A program made the position numbers and the translations under genes. Below, piece by piece: positions 29,512-39,677 of a DNA stretch of 64,000 nt. Numbering within the stretch: the stretch's first letter is position 1; each line of letters begins with the position of its first letter. This stretch comes from DASZUK01 sp963745595 (GTDB lineage: Bacteria; Actinomycetota; Acidimicrobiia; Acidimicrobiales; RAAP-2): contig CAVUYB010000014.1 in assembly GCA_963745595.1 (NCBI GenBank), positions 62,001-126,000 on the forward strand, given 5' to 3'. The notes beneath the pieces are model-generated. The model did no database searches. It saw only the letters and a program-made list of their open reading frames with translations, and was not told the origin of the DNA.

Positions 29512-30114
29512 TCACGACCAGTCGGCCGACGGGCTCCACGGCTCGGGGGCAGGGCGCAGCGCGATCGACGGCTGCTCGCTGAGGGCGACGGCCAGACCGC
29601 GGGCCTCGGTCATCAGATCAGGCTCCGACGACGTCGACGACTCGTCGCGCAGCGTCGGCACGACGTGGTAACAGACGTGGCCGACCGCGCCGGGAACCTC
29701 GGTCGTCGGTTCGATCATCGCTCCCGACGTGCCGTACGACGCCTGCACCTCCGTCACCGCCCGGCGCAGGGCGGCCAGGAAGACGGCGGAGAGACCGGGG
29801 GACGTCGACAACCCCTTCACGTGCGACCGTGGCGCCAGCAGGACGCCGGGCACGCCCGGCTCGAGCAGGGCGATGAGCTCGCTGTCGAGGTAGGCGACCA
29901 CTCGCGAGCCCGGCTCGGCCGCCAGCATCTCCATCGTCGGCTGCGCGACCGCGCACAGGGCACACGTCTCCGTGACCTCTTCCTCGACTCCCTCGACGAC
30001 CGCGCTCATCGGCCGGACACCGGCAAAAGCGACCGCGGACGAGTGGAGAGGGCAGTGGCGACAGACAGGTTCGGCGATAGTCGGCACTTGAGTTGACCCC
30101 GTGTTCCCTTCCAT
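29512..30114 (-). CDS. HIT-like protein, diverged
   Basis: A 200-residue protein with a histidine-triad-like fold signature: C-A-L-C early in the domain, S-H-V-K near the middle, and G-H-V-C-Y-H-V-V-P near the C-terminus in place of the usual H-x-H-x-H. HIT proteins are nucleotide hydrolases or transferases; with only two of the triad histidines present, activity is uncertain. A second C-x-x-C near the N-terminus could bind metal. The ATG at 30114 is chosen because GGGAG lies directly upstream and the longer open frame is low-complexity. No neighbour explains its role. Confidence 0.65.
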   Translation of the reverse strand: MEGNTGSTQVPTIAEPVCRHCPLHSSAVAFAGVRPMSAVVEGVEEEVTETCALCAVAQPTMEMLAAEPGSRVVAYLDSELIALLEPGVPGVLLAPRSHVKGLSTSPGLSAVFLAALRRAVTEVQASYGTSGAMIEPTTEVPGAVGHVCYHVVPTLRDESSTSSEPDLMTEARGLAVALSEQPSIALRPAPEPWSPSADWS

Positions 30115-30641
30115 TGCTCCCTTTAACAATATCTTTCCCCAGACTCGTTTGCCTGCGGTGGATATCCTGTGTAATTCCAGCCCGACCTGGGACCACCCGA
30201 CGCGGCCCCAGCCGGCCCGGGGGAACCCCCGTGCCGCCTGGGCGGACGCCCTCGTAGTTCTCGGGCAACGCCGTACCGAGCGCGTCGGGTCACCGGGTGA
30301 TACAGCCCGGGACCGATCAGTAAAATGGTGTGTACTCCTTTGGCTGGTGGCGGCCGGTTTCCGGCGGGCCACCCCTTCCCGACGTGCCCCGAGGGCCCCC
30401 ACCCTCGCCGACGCGCTGTATCTCTTGTGGCCCTCGCGGCACCGTTCGCGTCCCGTCGCGACACCCCCGCCACGCTCCGCTCCGCCCGCGGGGTTTCCGG
30501 GCCATCGGCGCGTCTCTTCGACATCTCGACGTATCCAAACCTCGCCGGCCGACTCAGTCATGCGGAAGGGGGGACCGGCCTCACCGGCAGTCCCGACGAC
30601 GAAACCGCCCACACGAGAGAAGAGAGGAGGTGGCGACGAAC
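30115..30641. promoter_or_regulatory. Long divergent intergenic region with GTATCAC heptamer
   Basis: 527 bases without a convincing gene separate the HIT-like gene (-) from the priming phosphotransferase (+). AT-rich patches at 30120-30180 (upstream of the HIT-like gene) and around TAAAAT at 30321 could be promoter elements. GTGATAC lies at 30297-30303 and reads GTATCAC toward the HIT-like gene. Before 30642 there is a clear AGAGGAGG. A search by eye for a c-di-GMP riboswitch core found only a fragment. Confidence 0.4.
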
Positions 30642-32316
30642 ATGGCATCCGATCTGCAGCCGACCTCGTACCTGAACCTGACGTCCGCCACTACCTTCGG
30701 ACCGCAAGACCGCACGGCCCTCAGCTCCAGCATGGAGGCGGCCGGGACCATCCTCGACAGCCCCTCGATCGCCGCGCCACCGATCGCCACTCCGCCGATC
30801 GGCAGCCCCTCGATCGGCCGCACCATCATCACGCCCGAGCCGTCGACCCTCGAGCGGGCGTTCGGCGTCGTCGCCGACACCAGCCGAGACGCCCGAGCCG
30901 GCGGCCGACCGGTCGACCGGCAACCGGGTCCTGCGCACCCGCCTCTTCGTCATCGACCTGATCGGTGCCGTCGTCTGCTGGGCCTGGCTCGGCTACGTCT
31001 TGACCGACGCCAAGACGGTCCCCGGCCGCGTCCTGCCGGGCATCGCCGGCGCCGCGGCCACCCTGATCGCCATGCGGGCCACCGGCCTCTACCGCTCCCG
31101 GCTCTGCGTCCGGCGGGCCGACGAGCTCTGGCGGATCTTCGCGGCCAACCTCTGGGGGGCGGTCGCGTTCGTCATCGTCGAGTGGCAGCTCGCCATGCCG
31201 GGCACCGAGTTCCTGGCCTGCGGGGCGGCCTGCATCGCCCTGGTCGGCGCCGGCCGCTGGCAGTACGGGCGGTGGCTGCGAGCCCGGCGGGCCCGGGGTC
31301 AGTACCTCCGCGACGTCATCCTCGTCGGCGCCAACGACGACGCCGCCCAGCTGCGGACGATGCTGCGGTCGGAGCCGGAGCTCGGCTACTCGGTGGCCGC
31401 GGTCGTCGGCGACAACCACGACGCCCCGGCGTGGAGCGACATCCCGCACAGCGCGTCGATGACGAGCATCCCGACGCTGGCCGCCTCGACCGGGGCCAGC
31501 GGCATCCTCGTCGTCCCGTACGCCCTGTCCAGCGACACCATGCAGCGGGCGATCATGATCGCCGCCGACGCCAACCTCCACGTCCAGGTCTGGCCCGGGT
31601 TCCGCGGCGTCGGCAGCCCCCGCTTGCGTCACGTCCCGGTCTCCGGGGAGGCGTTCTTCTACGTCGAGCCGAGGCGCAACCCGCCGTGGCAGCTGGCGGT
31701 GAAGCGGGCCATCGACATCGCCGTCGCCGGCACGGTCCTGGCGCTCACGTCGCCGATCATCGGCCTCGCCGCCCTGCTGATCAAGCTCGAGGACCGCGGC
31801 CCGGTCTTCCACAAGGGCGACCGGGTCGGCATGCACGGCAAGATGTTCCAGGCCCTGAAGCTGCGGTCGATGTACGTCGCCGATCCCGACCGCGGCCGCA
31901 CCCGACCTGACGGTCATCAACGAGCGAACCGACGGCCCGCTGTTCAAGGCGTCGAACGACCCTCGGGTCACCAAGGTCGGTCGCTTCATCCGGGCGTCCA
32001 GCATCGACGAGCTGCCCCAGCTGTGGAACGTGCTTTGCGGGACAATGAGCCTCGTCGGCCCCCGACCGGCTCTCCCGAACGAGGCGGCCCAGTTCGACAG
32101 CGACCTCCAGCGGCGCCACTCCGTCCGGCCGGGGGTGACCGGCCTGTGGCAGGTCGAGGCCCGCCACAACCCGTCGTTCAACGCCTACCGGCGCCTCGAC
32201 CTCCGCTATGTGGATAACTGGTCGCTGTACCTCGACATCTCGATCCTGTTCTCGACCATCCCGTCGGTGTTCTCCCAGGCCATCCACGCTTTCTCCCGGT
32301 CCAAGCGCCAGGGTTA
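30642..32316 (+). CDS. Undecaprenyl-phosphate sugar phosphotransferase (priming enzyme)
   Basis: This is a polyprenyl glycosylphosphotransferase of the WbaP/WcaJ class that starts EPS repeat units by moving sugar-1-phosphate to undecaprenyl phosphate. A disordered N-terminus is followed by membrane helices (about residues 95-210) and a CoA_binding_3-like domain. The last membrane segment and catalytic domain (about 350-555) follow, with K-R-A-I-D-I, G-P-V-F-H-K-G-D-R-V-G, F-K-A-S-N-D-P-R-V-T-K-V-G-R, the S-S-I-D-E-L-P-Q-L-W-N-V-L motif and L-V-G-P-R-P-A. AGAGGAGG lies 11 bases before the ATG; an in-frame GTG four codons upstream is an alternative. Frame changes near 30890 and 31900 are one extra base each. 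A palindrome GGCCCCGGGGCC follows the stop at about 32319-32330. Confidence 0.9.
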
Positions 32317-32483
32317 GCCGGCCCCGGGGCCGCCCGGGCCATCTCGGCCGCCGGCCGCGATTTCCCCCATTTTGAGGATGAACCACTCGCCTTGCTCCTT
32401 CAGCCTGGAGGTGTCGGAGCAACACCCAACAAGCCGGTCGACGGAAAGCGTCGGGGCGGCGAGGCGAAAAGGAAATCCCACCA

Positions 32484-33110
32484 ATGGTTGTCATCGAGAA
32501 GAGCCCGAGCACCACGCTCACCGCCCCCCCGAGGGCCCCGAGGAAGAGGATCCGCCAGGACACCGAGCTGAGCGAGGTGGTGGCTGCCGCGGCCGCCGGT
32601 GACTCGCAAGCCTGGAACGTCCTGACCGACCGGTTCGGCGGCATGATCATGGCCGTCGCCCGCAGCTGCCGCCTCAACGACGCCGACGTCGGCGAGGTCC
32701 ACCAGATGACCTGGCTCCGCCTGGTCGAGAACATCGGCCGCATCGAGCAGCCCGAGCGGATCGGCGCCTGGCTCGCCACCACCGCCAAGCGGGAGAGCCT
32801 GCGGATCATCCGTTCGAAAGCCCGGGTCACCTTCGACCACGAGGGTCTCCTCCAACGGCCGGACGTCGACGCCAAGCCGCTCGACGCCGGACCGATCGCC
32901 GCGGAGAGCTCCGAGGCGGTGCGCCGGGCCTTCGCCCTCCTGCCGCCGCACTGCCAGCGGCTCCTGGGCCTGCTCGCCGGGGACAACCCCCCGTCGTACA
33001 AGGAGATCTCCAAGACGCTGTCGATGCCGATCGGGAGCATCGGCCCGACCCGGGGACGTTGCCTCGAGCACCTCCGCCGGATCATGGAAGAGCTCGGCGC
33101 CGACGTCTGA
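32484..33110 (+). CDS. ECF-type RNA polymerase sigma factor
   Basis: This is a 208-residue intact sigma-70 family protein. Region 2 spans about residues 30-105, with W-N-V-L-T-D-R-F-G and the D-V-x-Q-x-T-W-L-R-L equivalent (V-H-Q-M-T-W-L-R-L-V-E-N). Region 4 spans about 150-205, with L-P-P-H-C-Q-R-L-L and a helix-turn-helix including S-Y-K-E-I-S-K-T-L-S-M-P-I-G-S-I-G-P-T-R-G-R. No anti-sigma factor gene is adjacent. AAGGAAA before the ATG is the ribosome-binding site. It sits between the priming enzyme and a methyltransferase, so it may control this EPS block. The 167-base gap upstream (32317-32483) shows no other gene. Confidence 0.88.
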   Translation: MVVIEKSPSTTLTAPPRAPRKRIRQDTELSEVVAAAAAGDSQAWNVLTDRFGGMIMAVARSCRLNDADVGEVHQMTWLRLVENIGRIEQPERIGAWLATTAKRESLRIIRSKARVTFDHEGLLQRPDVDAKPLDAGPIAAESSEAVRRAFALLPPHCQRLLGLLAGDNPPSYKEISKTLSMPIGSIGPTRGRCLEHLRRIMEELGADV

Positions 33111-33160
33111 GCCCGGCCGCCGGATCCCCGACTACCGAACCCCCCGAGGTCCGATCCGTC

Positions 33161-33985
33161 ATGGTCACGAACGGCATGGTCACGACCGGGCAGTCGACGA
33201 CCGCTCGACTGGTCGATGCCGTCGCCTACCGCGCCCGCACGCTCGTGCGCCGGACCGGCGTCGACGTCGTCCGGACGAACGGGGCCGGCCTCCTCCGGCT
33301 CCACGTCGACCAGGTCTTCGCCCGCTACGGCGTGAACGTCGTCTTCGACGTCGGCGCCCACCACGGCGAGTACGGCGCCTGGCTCCGCCGCAACGGGTAC
33401 CGCGGGTGGATCGCCTCGTTCGAGCCGGTGGCCGCCAACTTCGCCGCCCTGCGTCGCCGGTCGACCGGCGACCGGCGCTGGTTGGTGTTCCCGACCGCGC
33501 TCGGCGCGGTCGGCGGGCGGGCCGAGATCAACGTCGCCCGCAACTCCGTCTTCAGCTCCTTCCTCGGCCTGACCACGTACGCCACCGACACGTTCGGCAC
33601 CGAGCCGGAGGTGGCGGCGATCGAGTCCGTCGAGATCGCCACGCTCGACGACGTCGCCGGCGCCGTGCTCGACCGGGTCGCCGAGCCCCGGGCCTACCTG
33701 AAGCTCGACACCCAGGGGTGGGACCTCGAGGTCCTGAAGGGCGGCGGCCGGACCGTCCGCCAACTGGACGCCCTCCAGACGGAGGTGTCCTGCCGGCCCG
33801 TCTACCGGGACATGCCGACGATGGCGACGTCACTCGAGACGCTGCGGGCCCACGGCTTCGCGGTCTCCGGTCTCTTCCCCGTCACCCACGACGCCGACCT
33901 GCGCGTCGTCGAGCTCGACTGCGTCGCCGTCCGCGATGAGCTCGCCGGGCTCACCGGGCCGGCCGCCGGAGCTCGGCGGTCATGA
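33161..33985 (+). CDS. FkbM family methyltransferase
   Basis: This is an intact protein of about 274 residues in the FkbM family, SAM-dependent O-methyltransferases often acting on sugars. Motif I is V-V-F-D-V-G-A-H-H-G-E-Y-G (residues about 60-72), followed by the S-F-E-P-V segment. The family-specific K-L-D-T-Q-G-W-D-L-E-V-L-K-G is at about 180-193. The ATG at 33161 follows GAGG at a suitable distance; a second ATG lies five codons on. It follows the sigma factor by 50 bases. Its end overlaps the end of the convergent methyltransferase by 35 bases. Confidence 0.88.
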   Translation: MVTNGMVTTGQSTTARLVDAVAYRARTLVRRTGVDVVRTNGAGLLRLHVDQVFARYGVNVVFDVGAHHGEYGAWLRRNGYRGWIASFEPVAANFAALRRRSTGDRRWLVFPTALGAVGGRAEINVARNSVFSSFLGLTTYATDTFGTEPEVAAIESVEIATLDDVAGAVLDRVAEPRAYLKLDTQGWDLEVLKGGGRTVRQLDALQTEVSCRPVYRDMPTMATSLETLRAHGFAVSGLFPVTHDADLRVVELDCVAVRDELAGLTGPAAGARRS

Positions 33986-34610
33986 CCATCGTCGCCGCCA
34001 CCGGCGCGACGCGGCCGAGCCGTTGCCAGCGGACCGGCTCGAAGCCGCACTCGCGGGCCAGCGCGCCGAGCGTCGCCTTCGAGAAGAACTTGATGTGCCC
34101 GTAGTCGCTGAGCGGGACCCAGTGCTGGTCGAACTGGCCGAACGCCGCGAGGGCCAGGTTCTTCACATAGCCGTGGTACGGCGTCGTCACGACCAGCCGG
34201 CCACCGTCGCCGAGCGCCTCCCGGGCCCGGGCGAAGAGCTCCCGGGGCAGGAAGAGGTGCTCGACGACCTCGGCCGAGAGCACGGTGTCGAACGTCCCCC
34301 ACCGCGAACGCGGCAGTGGGTCGGTCAGGTCGTGGACGAAGAAGTCGAGCGCCGGATGCGCCGCCCGGGCCTGCTCGATGCCGCTCGGCTCGCCGTCGAG
34401 GCCGGCCATCTCGAAGCCGGCCGCGGCCATCCGGGCCGTCAGCGCGCCGTTCCCACAACCGAGGTCGAGCACCCGACGCCCACCCGCCCGGACGAGCGCG
34501 TCGAGCACGCCGGGTACGAGGTACCGGTAGTTCGGCGCGTCGGCCGACGACGTCCACGTCCAGTAGCCCGTCCGGCTCTCCCCCGGGTGCGTCTCCACCG
34601 CTCCTGTCAT
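33951..34610 (-). CDS. SAM-dependent class I methyltransferase
   Basis: This is a 219-residue intact Methyltransf_11/23-like protein. Motif I is V-L-D-L-G-C-G-N-G (residues about 47-55), with G-L-D-G-E-P after strand 2, D-T-V-L-S-A-E-V-V-E-H-L near 108 and the G-G-R-L-V-V-T-T-P-Y-H-G-Y strand near 137. The last part resembles ubiquinone-type (UbiG/Coq3-like) methyltransferases. It is the last gene of the long minus-strand EPS operon, starting 13 bases after the two-domain hydrolase ends. Confidence 0.87.
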   Translation of the reverse strand: MTGAVETHPGESRTGYWTWTSSADAPNYRYLVPGVLDALVRAGGRRVLDLGCGNGALTARMAAAGFEMAGLDGEPSGIEQARAAHPALDFFVHDLTDPLPRSRWGTFDTVLSAEVVEHLFLPRELFARAREALGDGGRLVVTTPYHGYVKNLALAAFGQFDQHWVPLSDYGHIKFFSKATLGALARECGFEPVRWQRLGRVAPVAATMVMTAELRRPAR

Positions 34611-34623
34611 CGCCCAGCTCCCG

Positions 34624-36512
34624 TCATCGGTCGCCCGCCACGGTCACCGCCGGCCGTCGACCGACCATCCGCGCCAGCTCCTCCGACAGCCGGTCGCACA
34701 CCAGCGCCCGCTGGGTCGCCGGCAGCAGGGCGTGGTCCAGCCCCCGGACGATCTCGATCCGCGGCGGTCCCGCGCTCGACGACGGGCTGCGACCTGACCC
34801 GGCCGCCGGTGCGCGTCGCCGATGCCGGGTCGATCTCGGTGCCGGCGGGACCGAGGAGCTGCGCCTCCTGCTCGCCGCAGATGCCGTAGACGTCGACCCC
34901 GGCGTCGACGAGCTCGGCCAGCCAGCCGCCATCGTCGGCGAGCCGCGTCCCCGACCACCGGCCGCGGAGCGCGGCCACCGGGCCGGCCAGCCGTTCCGGC
35001 ACGCGGGCCCGTACCGCGCCGACCCACGGCCGCTTCGGGATGCAGAGCCGCCGCCGCGGGTCGACGCCGCCGCCGGCCAGCAGCTCCGGCGGGGTGAAGC
35101 GGAGCAGCGGGTTGACCGCGAGGACGCCGCCCGGCGAGAGCTCGAGGGCGCTCTCCAGTGCCTGGTAGCCGCCCGAGCACAGGCCGACGAGCACCACGTC
35201 GCCGGCGTCGCCGGCCACCGCGTCGACCACCTGGCGGACGTCGTCGAACGCCTCGGGGGCCCGCAGGACCTGCTCGGCCTGACCGGGACGGGCCGGGCTC
35301 TCGCCGAGACCACTGAGATCGACCCGGACGCAGCGGACCCCGTCGGCCGCCCACCGCCGGGCCAGCGTCACCCACAGCCGGCTCGGACCGGTGTGTCGGT
35401 CGAGGCCGCTCGACAGGAAGACGACGACCTTCCCGGTCTCCGGGGCGGCCGGCGACGTCTCGACGGCGAACAGGCCGATGTCGCCCATACGGACGACCCG
35501 CTCGGTGACGAGCCCCGAGGCCTCGTCGCCGGGGCGGTCGACGGCCACCCGTGTCGCGGCGGGTCGCGTCCACGCGGGCTCGACCGGACCCGTGGCCGCG
35601 GCCGGTCCGGCCAATCGCCCTGTCTCGCGTCGGCCGGCCGCGGCCAGCGCCACCATCGTCCGGCCGAGCCAACCGGTGATCCCGGCGATCGCCCCCGCCG
35701 GCTCCCGGCACGTCAGCGGGTCGACGTCGAGCAACGCCTCCTGCTCGCCCGGTCCGGCCCGGACGACGTCGGCCGGGACGACCGGCCCGGTGCCGTCGGG
35801 CCCGGCGACCCGGGCCTCCGTCGGCTCGCCCGGGCGGGTGACGACGAGCGCCCGCCGGGCCCGCAGCGCCGGCGGCACGGTCAGGGCCGCCAGCTCCCGA
35901 GCCAGGGCCCGGCCGAGGACGTAGCCCGGAACCTCGAGCACCCCGTCCGTCCCGACGCCGGCGAACCGGCCGGCCTGGAGGGCCTGCTGGCGGCGGAGGA
36001 AGTCCCGGCCGGAACGGCACGGGTCCCACAGGACGACCGCGTCGACGTCCTCGCGCCGTCCGGCCGCCGTCGCCGCGAGCAGCGCGCCCATCCGCAGGCC
36101 GCAGAGCGCGACCGGCCCGGGCGTGCACGACCGGGCGACGTCGATCGCCCGGTCGACGCTGTCCAACCAGGCGGCGACGCTCGGTCCGCCCTCGACTGTC
36201 CCCGAGTCACCGGTCGCCGCGTAGTCGAACCGGACGACCCACAGGCCGGCCGCCGACAGCGAGCGCGCGAGCTGGCGGTAGCTGGCGTCGGCGACGGTGT
36301 CCTCGCCGAAGAGCGGCCGGCAGAGGACGACCGCGCCATTCGATCCGGGCCCATTCGATCCAGGGCCGTTCGATCCGAGAGCCGCTCGATCCAAGACCGT
36401 GGCCCCCGGCACCGATCGGCTCGTGGACCCAGCCGAACAGCGGCGTCGCCGGCGAACCGAACCACCGAGGGCCGCCGCCACCCGGTCCGGCTCGCCGACG
36501 GCGGTCGGCCAT
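34624..36512 (-). CDS. Two-domain alpha/beta hydrolase, second copy
   Basis: This is the paralogue of the gene at 9859-11689, about 629 residues. Domain 1 begins W-F-G-S-P-A-T-P-L-F-G-W and has V-R-F-D-Y-A-A-T-G-D-S and an elbow G-L-R-M-G-A without serine, then W-D-P-C-R-S-G. Domain 2 has V-R-V-D-L-S-G-L-G-E-S and elbow G-L-C-S-G-G with cysteine; the late G-L-D-H-A-L supplies a histidine. ATG at 36512 overlaps the previous stop (TGATG). A pentapeptide repeat G-S-N-G-P near residue 45 is cut by one extra base at about 36380, which explains the apparent later start; a second shift lies near 34790. Confidence 0.8.
36335..36395 (-). repeat. Four 15-bp coding repeats interrupted by one extra base
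   Basis: Units begin at about 36335, 36350, 36365 and 36381, so the last spacing is 16 instead of 15 bases. Read with the extra base removed, the four units encode L-G-S-S-G, L-G-S-N-G, P-G-S-N-G and P-G-S-N-G in one continuous frame. This is direct internal evidence that the frame change here is a single-base insertion. Confidence 0.8.
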
Positions 36513-39171
36513 CAGGCCCGCTCCGCCTCGACGTCCGGCGTCTTCTCGATCTTGATGGCCGCCCGGGCGACCGCATTGAGCGCCTGGACCGTGCCGCCCC
36601 GGGGCGGCGACGACCCTTGCCCATCCCGATGACCTACGGACTCCGAGCGCAGGACGACCTGCCGGTCGGCCCCGGGTGGGAGGTGGAACCACGAGTCGTC
36701 GGCGACGAAGCCATCGGCCCGGACGGTGACCCACTGGGCCAGCCGGTCGGCGTGGACGTCGACCACCCACCGGCCGTCGCCGGCCGGCCGGGCGACCGCC
36801 CGGAGCCCGACGTCGTTCTCCAGTGGCCGCCCCTGCCCGAGCGGGAGGTGGACGGCCTGGGCGATCTGACCGCCGTCGTCGTCGACCAACGTCGCCACCA
36901 CCGCGTCCTGGGCCGGCGGCGAGAACCGGTAGGCGTACGAGACGTCGCGGTAGCCGCCGACGACCGTCTCCGCGTCGACGGTCTCGAAGCCTCGCGGCGC
37001 CACGTCGACGGCCACCTCGCCGCGCTCGACGTACAGCTCGCCGCGGGCCACCAGTTCGACGACGAGGCGGCCGCGCACCGGCGCCGCGGTGTCGTTGACG
37101 ACGTGCAACGCCAGCCCGTTCAACCCCTCGTCGACCGCCAACAGCGCGACCGGCTGGAAGGCCCGGCGCAGGACGTACCACGGCGCCTTCGGCCGCCCCG
37201 CCACGTCGACCAGGCCCCAGCCCGCGCCGGCCGCCAGGTCGGCGAACGACAGCACGAGCCCGCCCCCGCACGTCGACCCCGGGCGGCGCCACTCCGTCAG
37301 CACCGCCCCCATGAGCTGGGCGTTCGTCGCCCGACCGAGCTCGAGCGCCCGCTCGGCGTCGACGTAGCGCTCCTTCAGCGGGTCGACGCCGAAGAGCGAC
37401 GCCATGTAGAACGACCGCACGTCCTCCATGTCCCAGCTCCGGCCGGCGTCGTGGTGCACCCCCCGCTTCCACGACGGGTCGTGGTTGGCCCGGTACGCGC
37501 CGCCACAGTGCTCGTCGACCGTCACCGGCTCCGGCGGCGTCGCGAACGCCAGGCACTCCGCCGCGAACCGCACCCGCGATCGGCGGGCGTCCTCGACCGG
37601 TCGCAGGTAACCGCCGACGCCGAAGTACTGGCTGACGCCGCTGTCCATCCGGAACGGGAACGTCCCGCCGGTCGGGTTCGACGTCACGTACGCCACTTCG
37701 GGCAGGACCGCGCCGACGATCGCCGGCACCGTCTCGTCGAAGAACGGCGTCGACGACCGCTCGCCACCCTGGCCGTTCATCGCCGCGATCTCCTCGACCT
37801 CCTGGTTGCCGCAGACGACCGCCACCGACGGGTGGCCGGCCATCGCCGCCGCGGCCTCGGTCACCTCGGCCACCGCGTCCTCGACGAACGCGTCGTCCTG
37901 CGGCGGGTCCAAGAACGCGAACATGCAGTCGTGCCAGACCAGGATGCCCAGCCGGTCGCACTGCTCGAGGAAGTGCCGGTCCTCGTAGACCGTCGTCCCC
38001 GGGACCCGCAGCATGTTCATGTTCGCCGCCCGGGCCAGCGCCAACCGGTGCTCGACGACCGCCGCCGGCGACGCGACCGCGACCGGGTCGACCGGCATCC
38101 AGCACGCACCGCGGCAGAAGACCTCGACGTCGTTGACCGCCACCCGGAAGTCGCCGTCGCGGCGATCGACCGCGATCGTCCGGAACCCGACCTCCCCGAG
38201 CCGGTGCGACCGGCCGTCGACGTCGGCCCAGACCTCGTACAGCGGCTGCGAACCGTGCGTGTGCGGCCACCAGCGCTCGACCGCGGCCAACTGCACCGTC
38301 CCCTCCAGGCGGAACCGTCCGTCGTGCTCGCCCACCGTGAGGTTCACCGTGCCGAGCGCCGCCGTCCCCCGGTCGCCGTCCGTCCCCGCCGGCTCCCCTG
38401 CTGACGCGGCCGGCGCGCCCAGACGGGTGATCCGCAGCGTGGCGTCGGCCGGGCGGCGTCGGCCAGAGCGGCGTTGGCCACGAGGTCGAACGACGCGGTG
38501 ACGACACCGCCGTCGCCGTCGCAGGTCGCCCGCAGCGCGACGGTCGTCGGCACGACGTCGCCCGGGCCGAGCAGCCGCACCGGCCGCCACGGCCCGACGA
38601 TCGGCGGCACGACCGCCCAGCCGGGTATCCGACCGAGGAGGCTCGTACGGAACCAGCGGAGGTTCTGGTGCTCGACCATGTACGTCTTCCAGCGCGGTCG
38701 CGCCCGGCGCCCGGTCAGCAGTGGGGTGAGCGCGGCGCACCGGACGACGAGCTCGTTCTCGCCCGCGTCGACGTCGACGGCGACGCGCTGCGCCCGGTAC
38801 ATGTTCTCGCTGTGCAGCACCGGCACGCCGTTCCACCAGACGTCGGCCACCGTCGCCAGGCCGCCGAGCTCGAGCAGGCGCGGCCCCGCGGCACCGTCGA
38901 CGCGGCCGTCGAACCGGCAGCGGAACCACCAGTCCTGCTCGTCCAGCTCTCGGTACTGGGCCGGCCGGCCCGCCGCCCGCAGCGCCCCGGCCGCGGTGCC
39001 GGGCACCTCGGCCGGCAGCCAGTCCGCCGCCAGCTTCGCCAGCCCGACCGGGTCGGTGGCCGCGCCGGGCGGCAGCGCCGCGCACTCCCACCGCTCGCCG
39101 AACGCCAGCCCGACATCGCCGCCTGTTCGCTGCTCGGTTGGCTGCTCACTCGTTGCCCTGACGACCGTCAC
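36512..39171 (-). CDS. Glycoside hydrolase family 2, beta-mannosidase-like
   Basis: This is an approximately 886-residue GH2-type enzyme with an N-terminal jelly roll (W-F-R-C-R-F-D-G, D-V-W-W-N-G), an immunoglobulin-like domain and a TIM barrel. Within the barrel are A-N-M-N-M-L-R-V-P-G-T, the acid/base glutamate in V-V-C-G-N-Q-E-V-E-E, and the likely nucleophile glutamate in V-R-F-A-A-E-C-L-A-F. The order matches beta-mannosidases. No signal peptide is seen, so it is probably cytoplasmic, unusual for a hydrolase in an EPS operon. GTG at 39171 overlaps the preceding AcpS stop (GTGA). One base seems to be missing near 38460. Confidence 0.82.
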
Positions 39172-39668
39172 TGCTCCCCTCCCCGATCAGTCGCCCCGGG
39201 CGACGCCGTGCCGAACGACCAGGCGACGACCACTGCCACTGCCAGGCCGGCCTCGTGACTGAGGCTGACCGAGAGCTGATCGATGCCCTCCGACGCGGCC
39301 AGTTCGGCCGCACCGCCGTGCAGGACGATGTCACAGGCGCCGCTCGCCTGCTGGCGGACCTCGATGTCCCGCCACTCCGGCCGCGCGCCGCTCGGCCGGA
39401 GCACCTTGACCACCGCCTCCTTCGCCGCGAACCGACCGGCCAACGACTCCGCTCGCGGACCGCCGGCGCCCTGGCAGCTCGCCACCTCGTGCTCGGTGAA
39501 GAGCCGGGCGAGGTACCGCTCGCCCTGGGTGGCCAACGACTGCTCGACGTCCGCCACCGCGGTCAGGTCGACGCCGACCCGGCACGCCGGCGCCTCGATC
39601 GGCGGTCGGCGGTCGGTCGACGGGTCGTCAGTCGACGGGTCGTCGGGCGATGGGTGGTCAGTCGGCAT
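39168..39668 (-). CDS. acpS: Holo-[acyl-carrier-protein] synthase (AcpS family)
   Basis: This is a 4'-phosphopantetheinyl transferase that charges carrier proteins from coenzyme A. After a 25-residue hydrophilic leader rich in Asp, Pro and Thr come G-V-D-L-T-A-V (metal-binding Asp in G-V-D) and the R-F-A-A-K-E-A-V-V-K-V-L signature (E and K conserved), then S-L-S-H-E near the end. Intact, 166 residues, somewhat longer than the usual 120-130 because of the leader. Its position between a flippase and a glycosidase in an EPS operon is unusual, and the carrier protein at 4979 is its most obvious client. Confidence 0.9.
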   Translation of the reverse strand: MPTDHPSPDDPSTDDPSTDRRPPIEAPACRVGVDLTAVADVEQSLATQGERYLARLFTEHEVASCQGAGGPRAESLAGRFAAKEAVVKVLRPSGARPEWRDIEVRQQASGACDIVLHGGAAELAASEGIDQLSVSLSHEAGLAVAVVVAWSFGTASPGATDRGGEQ

Positions 39669-39677
39669 CCCGTCCTC

